From: Microbacterium hominis
GTDB taxonomy: Bacteria > Actinomycetota > Actinomycetes > Actinomycetales > Microbacteriaceae
NCBI RefSeq assembly: GCF_013282805.1
Contig: NZ_CP054038.1
Location: 248,001 to 312,000 of the forward strand
Reading direction: 5' to 3'
DNA length: 64,000 bases
The position numbers were made by a program, and so were the translations under genes. Positions 8,351 to 14,764 of the stretch are shown one piece after another (the stretch's first letter is position 1; each line of letters opens with the position of its first letter). The notes beneath the pieces are model-generated. The model was not told the DNA's origin and did not search any database. It saw only the letters and a list, made by a program, of their open reading frames with translations.

Positions 8351-9184
8351 ATGCGCAGACGCATCGTCGCGCTGATGGCAGCACTGGGGCTCGCCATCTC
8401 CGTCTCGGTCGCCGCGGCACCTGCGGCGACCGCGGTCTCGAATACCGGGGCCTCCTACGTCGCGTTCGGCGACTCGGAGGCCGCCGGCACCGGGAACCTG
8501 TTCTACGTCGAACGGGGCACGTGTCTGAGATCGCGGATCTCGTACCCGCTGATCCTGGGCGGCACGTCGTACGCGTGCGCGAGCGTGACCACCGACGGCA
8601 CGATCGCCCAGGTGCACGCCGCCGCGGCGGCCGGAAAGCTCGGCGGCAACACGAAGCTCGTCACGGTGACGGCGGGCATCAACAACCTGCCGTGGCAGCA
8701 GACACTGCTCACCTGCGCGCAGGCCGGCCCGGAGGTGTGCCAGCAAGCGGTGGCGGCGCTTGCGCCGCAGTTCGCCACGGTGGCGCCCGGGGTTGCGGGC
8801 ATCGTCGCCACGGTGCGCGGCTACGCGCCCAACGCGAAGATCCTCGTGACCGGGTATCCGCAGCTGTTCGGCGACGTCACGACCAGTTGTCGGGTCGGCT
8901 TCCTCAACGGCAGTGCGATCACCGTGCCGGCGGCGACGACGGCGCTCGCGAACGCCGCGGTCGACACGCTGAACCAGACGATCGTCGGGGGTCTGAGCAT
9001 CGTCGGAGACCCGAACACCGTCTACGTCGACCTCGCGGCGCGGTTCGACACCCACGGGCTGTGCGACACCCGCACGCCGTGGGTGAACGGCGTGATCGGT
9101 CTGCCGGTGCTCTCCGACGGCAGCCTCCACGTCAACGCGATCGGCCAGTTCGCCATCGCAGCGACAGTGCGGAGCATGCGGTAG
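8351..9184 (+). CDS. Secreted SGNH/GDSL-type hydrolase
   Basis: Exported esterase/lipase-like enzyme of 277 residues. A signal peptide is clear: MRRR, a hydrophobic core, then AAPAATA before the mature start. Block I is YVAFGDSEAAG with the nucleophile Ser42. Block III appears as GINNL instead of GxND. The catalytic Asp/His pair is in SDGSLHVN near the C-terminus. Six Cys in the mature part suggest disulfides. AAGGAG seven bases upstream picks this ATG over the one at 8330. Closest known type is the Streptomyces single-domain SGNH lipases; the natural ester substrate is not evident. Confidence 0.87.
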   Translation: MRRRIVALMAALGLAISVSVAAAPAATAVSNTGASYVAFGDSEAAGTGNLFYVERGTCLRSRISYPLILGGTSYACASVTTDGTIAQVHAAAAAGKLGGNTKLVTVTAGINNLPWQQTLLTCAQAGPEVCQQAVAALAPQFATVAPGVAGIVATVRGYAPNAKILVTGYPQLFGDVTTSCRVGFLNGSAITVPAATTALANAAVDTLNQTIVGGLSIVGDPNTVYVDLAARFDTHGLCDTRTPWVNGVIGLPVLSDGSLHVNAIGQFAIAATVRSMR

Positions 9185-9206
9185 CCGCGTTCTTCGCGCT
9201 CCCGCG

Positions 9207-9236
9207 CGGAGGCGTCCCGCGTGCGGGACGCCTCCG
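9207..9236. terminator. Strong hairpin after the SGNH hydrolase
   Basis: CGGAGGCGTCCCGC and its exact reverse complement are separated by two bases, giving a 14-bp stem (practically a 13-bp stem with a 4-nt loop). It starts 22 bp after the stop codon and has no long T tract, as is common for high-GC terminators. Confidence 0.75.
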
Positions 9237-9272
9237 TCTCGCTGTCCGCCTCCGCGGGAGGGGCCGATGGGG

Positions 9273-9278
9273 CAGACT
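9273..9278 (+). promoter_or_regulatory. Candidate -10 element of a leaderless promoter (helicase)
   Basis: CAGACT lies six bases before the GTG at 9285. The same hexamer and spacing precede the UvrA-like gene at 56150. This favours the GTG over the upstream ATG at 9267. Confidence 0.45.
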
Positions 9279-9284
9279 CGGAGG

Positions 9285-11918
9285 GTGTCTGCCTCGCTCC
9301 TCGACCTCGTCCCCCGCGGTGCGGATGCGGATGCCGCGTATCTCGGGTTCGTCGAATGGGCGGCATCCCGCGGCCTGAATCTGTACTCGGCGCAGGACGA
9401 GGCGATCATCGAGATCGTCTCGGGCGCGAACGTGATCCTGTCGACGCCCACCGGCACCGGCAAGTCGCTCGTCGCGGTAGCCGCGCACGCGGCCGCGCTC
9501 GCCGCCGGCGGCGGCCGCACGTACTACACGGCGCCGATCAAGGCCCTGGTGAGCGAGAAGTTCTTCGCGCTCGCCGAGATCTTCGGGGCCGAGAACGTCG
9601 GCATGGTCACGGGCGATTCATCGGTGAACCCCGAAGCCCCCATCGTGTGCTGCACGGCGGAGATCCTCGCGAACCTCGCGCTGCGCCAGGGCGCCGAGGC
9701 CGACGTCGCGCAGGTCGTCATGGACGAGTTCCACTACTACGGCGACCCCGAGCGCGGGTGGGCGTGGCAGGTGCCGCTGCTCGTGCTCGAGAACGCGCAG
9801 TTCGTGCTCATGTCGGCGACCCTCGGCGACGTGACCGCGATCGCCGAAGACCTCTCCCGCCGCACGGGCCGGCCCACCGCCCAGGTGACCGGCGTCGAGC
9901 GGCCGGTGCCACTGCACTTCTCGTACGAGCGGCGCCCCGCCCACGAGGTCGTCGAGACGCTGCTCGAAGGAGGGGAGTCGCCGATCTACATCGTGCACTT
10001 CTCGCAGGCCGCCGCGCTCGAGCGCGCACAGGCGCTGTCGAGCGTGAAGATCACCACACGGGAGCAGCGCGACGCCATCGCCGAGGCCATCGGCGGGTTC
10101 CGGTTCACCACCGGGTTCGGCAAGACCCTCTCGCGCCTGGTGCGCGCGGGCATCGGCGTGCACCACGCCGGCATGCTGCCGCGCTACCGCCGCCTGGTCG
10201 AGACGCTCGCCCAGCGCGGGCTGCTGCGCGTCATCTGCGGCACCGACACGCTCGGCGTCGGCATCAACGTGCCCATCCGCACCGTGATGATCACTGCACT
10301 GTCGAAGTTCGACGGCACGAAGATGCGGCAACTGTCGGCGCGCGAGTTCCACCAGGTCGCCGGCCGCGCCGGCCGCGCGGGCTACGACACATACGGCAAC
10401 GTCGTGGTGATGGCCCCCGAGTGGGAGATCGAGAACGAGGCGGCGCTGCGCAAGGCCGGCGACGACCCGGCCAAGCGCAAGAAGATCGTGCGCAAGAAGG
10501 CGCCCACCGGCGTCGTCAACTGGGGCATGGGATCGTTCGAGCGGCTCGTCGCCGCGCAGCCGGAGCCCCTCGTGCCGCAGCTGCAGCTGTCGGCGGCGAT
10601 GCTGATCAACGTCATCGGGCGCGGCGGCGACGTGTTCGCCGATGTGCGCTCGCTCGTCTTCGACAACCACGAGCCGCGCGCCCGCCGCTACGAGCTGGCC
10701 CGGCGTGCCATCGCGATCTTCCGCACCCTCGTCGCGGCCGAGATCGTGCAGGTGGACCGCACGACGTCGCCGGCCGGCATCCATCTCACGGTCGATCTGC
10801 AGCCGAACTTCGCGCTCAACCAGCCGCTGTCGCCGTTCGCGCTCGCCGCGATCGGGATCCTCGACCCGGCGGAGGGGGCGGGGTCGCGCGCGGCGCCCGT
10901 GCACAACTCCGGAGAAACGGCCGGATTCGGCGCCGGTGGAACCGAATCCAGCGGAATCGGACAGAATCTCCGGAGTTCTGCACACCCGCGGTCCGTCGGA
11001 ACCGGCCACTACGCGCTCGATGTCGTGAGCGTCATCGAGGCGACCCTCGACAATCCGCGGGCGATCCTCTCTCAGCAGGAGTTCAAGGCCCGCGGCGAGG
11101 CGATCGGCGCGATGAAGCAGGAGGGCATCGAGTACGAGGAGCGCATGGCGCTCGTCGAGGAGGTCACCTACCCGAAGCCCCTCGAGGAGCTGCTCGGCGA
11201 GGCGTTCGAGACCTTCGCGTCGAGCCAGCCCTGGGTGCGCGACTTCGAGCTGTCACCCAAGTCGGTCGTGCGCGACATGTTCGAGCGCGCGCTGTCGTTC
11301 GGCGAGTTCGTGTCGCTGTACCAGCTCGTGCGCAGTGAGGGACTCGTGCTGCGCTACCTCAGCGACGCGTACCGGGCGATCCGCCAGACCGTGCCTGCCG
11401 AGGCGCGCACCGACGAGCTGCTCGATGTGATCGAGTGGCTCGGCGAGCTCGTGCGCCAGGTCGACTCCTCGCTCGTCGACGAATGGTCGGCCCTCGTGAA
11501 CCCCGCCGACGACCCCGACGAGCCGGTGGTGCCGCCCGCACCCCCGTCGATCCTCACGAACCGCCGCGCGTTCACGGTGCTCGTGCGCAACGAGATGTTC
11601 CGCCGCGTGCAGCTGGCCGCGCTGCAGCGCGATGACGAGCTCGTCGAGCTCGATCCGGACGTCGACTGGCCCGGCGTGCTCGACCGGTACTTCGACGACC
11701 ACGATGAGATCCTCACCGGCGGCCCCGCGCGCTCGCCGCGCCTCGTCACGATCGACGAGTCGGCGGCCGCGGGCGGCGAGGGCATGTGGCGGGTCGAGCA
11801 GATCATCGACGACCCGGCCGGCGACCACGACTGGCGCATCCGCGCCGAGGTCGACCTTGCCGCGTCGGTAGAGGCCGGCTCCGCCGTCGTGCGCGTGGTC
11901 GAGGTGCTGCGCCTGTAG
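9285..11918 (+). CDS. DEAD/DEAH-box superfamily 2 helicase with DUF3516-like C-terminus
   Basis: ATP-dependent RNA or DNA helicase of about 877 residues. Walker A is STPTGTGKS (residues 53-61), Walker B is MDEFH (DEFH instead of DEAD/DEAH, 147-150), motif III SAT is at 177-179 and motif VI QVAGRAGR at 357-364. The long C-terminal half matches the DUF3516 extension found on such helicases in Actinobacteria. Start choice is open: ATG at 9267 has a GGGAGG upstream, whereas GTG at 9285 fits the leaderless pattern; I favour the GTG. Residues about 539-567 are Gly/Ser-rich and are encoded by a nested palindrome, an unusual in-frame insertion. Confidence 0.87.
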   Translation: MSASLLDLVPRGADADAAYLGFVEWAASRGLNLYSAQDEAIIEIVSGANVILSTPTGTGKSLVAVAAHAAALAAGGGRTYYTAPIKALVSEKFFALAEIFGAENVGMVTGDSSVNPEAPIVCCTAEILANLALRQGAEADVAQVVMDEFHYYGDPERGWAWQVPLLVLENAQFVLMSATLGDVTAIAEDLSRRTGRPTAQVTGVERPVPLHFSYERRPAHEVVETLLEGGESPIYIVHFSQAAALERAQALSSVKITTREQRDAIAEAIGGFRFTTGFGKTLSRLVRAGIGVHHAGMLPRYRRLVETLAQRGLLRVICGTDTLGVGINVPIRTVMITALSKFDGTKMRQLSAREFHQVAGRAGRAGYDTYGNVVVMAPEWEIENEAALRKAGDDPAKRKKIVRKKAPTGVVNWGMGSFERLVAAQPEPLVPQLQLSAAMLINVIGRGGDVFADVRSLVFDNHEPRARRYELARRAIAIFRTLVAAEIVQVDRTTSPAGIHLTVDLQPNFALNQPLSPFALAAIGILDPAEGAGSRAAPVHNSGETAGFGAGGTESSGIGQNLRSSAHPRSVGTGHYALDVVSVIEATLDNPRAILSQQEFKARGEAIGAMKQEGIEYEERMALVEEVTYPKPLEELLGEAFETFASSQPWVRDFELSPKSVVRDMFERALSFGEFVSLYQLVRSEGLVLRYLSDAYRAIRQTVPAEARTDELLDVIEWLGELVRQVDSSLVDEWSALVNPADDPDEPVVPPAPPSILTNRRAFTVLVRNEMFRRVQLAALQRDDELVELDPDVDWPGVLDRYFDDHDEILTGGPARSPRLVTIDESAAAGGEGMWRVEQIIDDPAGDHDWRIRAEVDLAASVEAGSAVVRVVEVLRL
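10899..10983. repeat. Nested palindromic element inside the helicase gene
   Basis: Outer arms GTGCACAACTCCGGAGA (10899-10915) and TCTCCGGAGTTCTGCAC (10967-10983) pair with one mismatch. An inner pair GGATTCGG (10923-10930) and CCGAATCC (10942-10949) is perfect. The stretch stays open in frame and encodes a Gly/Ser-rich segment after the helicase core. Confidence 0.75.
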
Positions 11919-11963
11919 CGCCCGCCGACGTTCGCGGGGTTCCGCGGTGTCGGCGGTGCGCGG

Positions 11964-11969
11964 CAGAGT
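11964..11969 (+). promoter_or_regulatory. Candidate -10 element of a leaderless promoter (DUF1697)
   Basis: CAGAGT is followed by six bases and the ATG. No Shine-Dalgarno sequence lies between them. Confidence 0.4.
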
Positions 11970-11975
11970 GGGCGC

Positions 11976-12512
11976 ATGCCGACCTACCTCGCATTCCTGC
12001 GCGCGATCAACCTCGGGCCGAACCGGAAGTTCCCGAAGGCCGACATCGTGCGCGCCGTCGAGGCGGCCGGGATGACGAACGTGCAGACCCACATCGCCTC
12101 GGGCAATGTGCGGTTCGACACCGCGATGCGCTCACGCGAGCGCATCGCGTCTGCGCTCGAAGCGGCGTTCGCAGCCGACCGGGGCTTCGAGGTGCCGACG
12201 ATCGTCTTCCGCGCCGACGAGTTCGCCGCGATCGCCGCCGACGCGGAGAAACTGGGCGCGGAGAACCCCGGGGTCGCCCGCCACTACGTGTACCTGCTCA
12301 AGCATGAGCCCACGGCCGAGACGGTCGCTCGGGTCGCGGCGACGGCAACGGATGCCGGGGAGATGGTGATCCGCGGCCGCGCGGCGCACGCGCTGCTGCA
12401 GCCCGGATATCAGGACGGCCAGGTCGATCCGCTGGGTGCGGCGAAGCTGCTCGAGCCCGCGACGAACCGCAACGCCGGGGTCGTCGTCGCCATCGCAGCG
12501 AAGTGGTGCTGA
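11976..12512 (+). CDS. DUF1697 family protein
   Basis: Cytosolic protein of 178 residues with the diagnostic N-terminus YLAFLRAINLGPNRK, followed by the motif MTNVQTHIASGNVRF. A second half has the pattern HYVYLLKHEP. Family length is about 170-180, so it is complete. DUF1697 has no established biochemical role, and I assign none. It is preceded by a possible leaderless promoter and followed by a large inverted repeat that separates it from the convergent TetR gene. Confidence 0.88.
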   Translation: MPTYLAFLRAINLGPNRKFPKADIVRAVEAAGMTNVQTHIASGNVRFDTAMRSRERIASALEAAFAADRGFEVPTIVFRADEFAAIAADAEKLGAENPGVARHYVYLLKHEPTAETVARVAATATDAGEMVIRGRAAHALLQPGYQDGQVDPLGAAKLLEPATNRNAGVVVAIAAKWC

Positions 12513-12522
12513 GCGCCGGCCG

Positions 12523-12605
12523 CCCTTCGTCTCGGTCGCTGCGCTCCCTCGCTCAGGGACCGGTCGCGGTGCCAGGTCCCTGAGCGAGGGAAGCGAGACG
12601 AAGGG
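12523..12605. repeat. Family B inverted repeat, probable bidirectional terminator
   Basis: CCCTTCGTCTCG plus CCCTCGCTCAGGGACC on the left pair with the reverse complements on the right (12575-12605), 28 bp in all, interrupted on the left by an 11-bp insertion. It fills the gap between the convergent DUF1697 and TetR genes. An arm-like copy is inside the ATPase gene at 5149 and a decayed one is near 56063. Confidence 0.8.
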
Positions 12606-12609
12606 CCGG

Positions 12610-13251
12610 TCAGTCGGTGGCCGGTGCCGAGATCAGGCGCATGAAGACCTCGAGCAGCGGCAGCACATCCTGCTCAGGGTCCATGAGCGCCTGGATGCGC
12701 AGGCCGTCGATCATCGCCATGAGCATGGTGACCTTCTCGTCGGCGGTGAGTTCCTCGCCGTCCTCGGCGGTGCCGAAGCGTCCACTCGAGAAGTGGGCGC
12801 GCATCCGTGCGCGGCGGGCGACGAAGAAGTCGTGCGCGGGATGCTCGGGATTGGTGGCGGCGACGGTGATCGCGAGCCAGTTGCGCTGGCGCTCGGGGTG
12901 GGCGAACTCGTCGGCGAGCACCCCGGAGAGCACGCGCTCGGCGGGCACGCGCGATTCCATGATGTGGCGCGCGAACTCCTCGTCGTCGATGTCGCGCTGG
13001 GCGAGGGCGGCGAGAAGCAGATCGTCCTTCGAGGCGAAGTGGCGCAGGAGAGCGGCATGGGTGACGTCAGCCCGCGCCGCGATGTCGCGCAGTGACGCGC
13101 GCTCGTAGCCGTGTTCGGCGATGCTCGCCAGCGCTGCCCGCACGATCTGGGCGCGCCGTGCCGGGGTCGACGCGTACGGCCCGCGTCGTCCGCGCCGCGT
13201 CGACGAAGCCGCCGCCGGCGTCACGGCGCTGTCGGTCCCGTTCGTGCTCAC
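12610..13251 (-). CDS. TetR-family transcriptional repressor
   Basis: A 213-residue regulator with an N-terminal TetR helix-turn-helix: RAQIVRAALASIAEHGYERASLRDIAARADVTHAALLRHFASKDDLL is the expected HTH pattern read in pieces, with the recognition part VTHAALLRHF. The C-terminal ligand domain includes a dimerisation region ending in LPLLEVFMRL. I chose the GTG that begins VSTNGTDSAV, because longer versions run through the operators. It is divergent from the glycoside operon, and two matching palindromes lie in the shared intergenic region. It most likely represses the transporter/rhamnosidase operon until a glycoside or aglycone binds. Ligand unknown. Confidence 0.87.
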   Translation of the reverse strand: MSTNGTDSAVTPAAASSTRRGRRGPYASTPARRAQIVRAALASIAEHGYERASLRDIAARADVTHAALLRHFASKDDLLLAALAQRDIDDEEFARHIMESRVPAERVLSGVLADEFAHPERQRNWLAITVAATNPEHPAHDFFVARRARMRAHFSSGRFGTAEDGEELTADEKVTMLMAMIDGLRIQALMDPEQDVLPLLEVFMRLISAPATD

Positions 13252-13291
13252 GTGGTCGAGTCTTTCATCTCGTGTCCTGCGGTTGCCAAGT

Positions 13292-13308
13292 GTAACCAAG
13301 TTGGTTAC
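13292..13308. promoter_or_regulatory. TetR operator O1 candidate
   Basis: GTAACCAAGTTGGTTAC is a palindrome with perfect 8-bp arms and a one-base centre. It shares the pattern TAACC-N5-GGTTA with O2. Confidence 0.7.
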
Positions 13309-13314
13309 TCTTTC

Positions 13315-13343
13315 TTGAAAGCTAACCACTGCGGTTACATTTA
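13315..13343 (+). promoter_or_regulatory. Promoter of the glycoside operon with operator O2 in the spacer
   Basis: TTGAAA (13315-13320) serves as -35. After 17 bases CATTTA (13338-13343) can serve as -10, or TACATT slightly upstream. The spacer is occupied by TAACCACTGCGGTTA (13323-13337), the second copy of the operator pattern. O1 and O2 centres are 30 bp apart, about three helical turns, so two dimers would lie on one DNA face. Confidence 0.65.
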
Positions 13344-13405
13344 GGCTGAGCGATCGGCCCTCGACCACGCGCAGCTGCGTGCTCGGATCACACGATGAAG
13401 GAGTC

Positions 13406-14734
13406 ATGGTGACCAACCACACCTCGGACGCGGCAGCGACTGCGGTCCCCGCGGGCGAGCCCCAGATCGCCGACGCCGCAGGCGCGCTGGGCGCAGAGCC
13501 ACTGCAGCCGATCAGTCGGAGTTACATCTTCTGGCTGATGCTCGCGAGCTTCGGCGTCTCGATGGCGATGATGGTGCCCTTGGCGTATGGACTCGCTGTC
13601 CGCATCTCGGAGCTTGCGCCCGGCCACGAGGAGGTGCTCGGCTACATCACGGGTACGGCGCAGGCGGTGTACCTGATCGTGAGCCCGCTGATCGGCATCT
13701 GGAGCGACCGCACCCGCTCTCGGTTCGGTCGCCGCACGCCGTTCATCTACCTCGGCATCGTGATCGGCCTCCTGGGACTCGTGGTCATCTCGTTCGCGCC
13801 GAACCTGCTCATCGTGGGCGCGGGGTGGATCCTCGGCATGTCGGGCTGGTCCATCGCGGGCGCGCCGTTGCAGCTGCTCATGGCGGACAAGCTCCCCGAG
13901 CAGCAGCGCGGCAAGGTGTCGGCGCTCACCGGACTGATGACGCAGATCGCTCCGGTGCTCGGCATCGGCGTGGCGTACGCCGTGTCCTCGAACACCACCC
14001 TCGTCTTCCTCGTCCCCGCCATCATCGGCGCGGTGATGCTCGCCATCTTCCCGCTGATCAAGCCGGAGGGCAGCTCGAAGGACCTGCCGCGGGCCGATCG
14101 CGTCACCGCGAAGTCGATGATCACCAGCTACGGCTTCAACGTGCGGAAGTACCCCGACTTCGCCTGGAACTGGCTCGGCCGCTTCGTCTTCTTCGTCGGC
14201 CTCTACTTCAACACCACGTTCGGCACGTTCTTCTACGCGCAGCGTCTCGACCTGCCCGTGCGCGAGGTCGCGGGCATCGTGGCCACCGTCGGCATGATCG
14301 GAGTGCTCGCCGCCGCGGCGGGCGCCCTTGTGGGTGGATTCCTCTCCGACAAGCTCCAGCGTCGACGTCTGTTCGTCATGATCGCCTCGCTGCTCTTCGT
14401 CGCGGGAGCCGTCGTGGAGGCCACCGCGTGGTCGCTGCCGCAGATCATCATCGGGGCGGTGCTCATGCAGCTCGCGATCGCCGTCTTCGCGACGGTCGAC
14501 CAGGCGATCATCTACGCGATCATCCCCGAGCGCGACCAGGCCGGCCGCTACATGGCGATCGTCCAGTTCGCCCAGAAGATCCCGAGCGCGGTCGCCCCGC
14601 TGCTGGCCGGTGTCGTGATCACGATCGGCGCGGTCGGCGGCGACAAGAACTACACGCTGCTGTACCTGGCGGGCGCCGTGTTCGCCCTCATCGGCGGTCT
14701 CATCATCCTCCTGAAGGTCAAGTCGGTCCGCTGA
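13406..14734 (+). CDS. MFS transporter, SLC45/sucrose-transporter-like
   Basis: Twelve-helix secondary transporter of 442 residues, first gene of the TetR-controlled operon. The loop after helix 2 reads SDRTRSRFGRRTPFIYLG, closely resembling the SLC45/plant sucrose-proton symporter signature. A long polar N-terminus precedes helix 1, and the C-terminus is short. AAGGAG sits two bases before the ATG and five before the next codon, GTG, so either could be used. With a rhamnosidase and a beta-glycosidase directly downstream, the natural cargo is probably an intact disaccharide or glycoside taken up with protons. Confidence 0.85.
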   Translation: MVTNHTSDAAATAVPAGEPQIADAAGALGAEPLQPISRSYIFWLMLASFGVSMAMMVPLAYGLAVRISELAPGHEEVLGYITGTAQAVYLIVSPLIGIWSDRTRSRFGRRTPFIYLGIVIGLLGLVVISFAPNLLIVGAGWILGMSGWSIAGAPLQLLMADKLPEQQRGKVSALTGLMTQIAPVLGIGVAYAVSSNTTLVFLVPAIIGAVMLAIFPLIKPEGSSKDLPRADRVTAKSMITSYGFNVRKYPDFAWNWLGRFVFFVGLYFNTTFGTFFYAQRLDLPVREVAGIVATVGMIGVLAAAAGALVGGFLSDKLQRRRLFVMIASLLFVAGAVVEATAWSLPQIIIGAVLMQLAIAVFATVDQAIIYAIIPERDQAGRYMAIVQFAQKIPSAVAPLLAGVVITIGAVGGDKNYTLLYLAGAVFALIGGLIILLKVKSVR

Positions 14735-14764
14735 CCGACGCGCCACCTCGCGAAGGAACCCATC

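Noticed and set aside
9267..9284. ATG at 9267 as the helicase start
   Set aside because: Possible because of an upstream GGGAGG, but CAGACT six bases before the GTG at 9285 would place the transcription start downstream of this ATG. Kept as an alternative only.
6785..9520. Long N-terminal extension of pirin
   Set aside because: The extra 565 codons run antisense to the SGNH hydrolase and through the acetyltransferase gene in another frame. The pirin family begins at the ATG at 7825.
12523..12605. Small RNA gene in the DUF1697/TetR gap
   Set aside because: The inverted repeat accounts for the whole gap between convergent genes and no promoter is evident; a terminator or repeat is the simpler reading.
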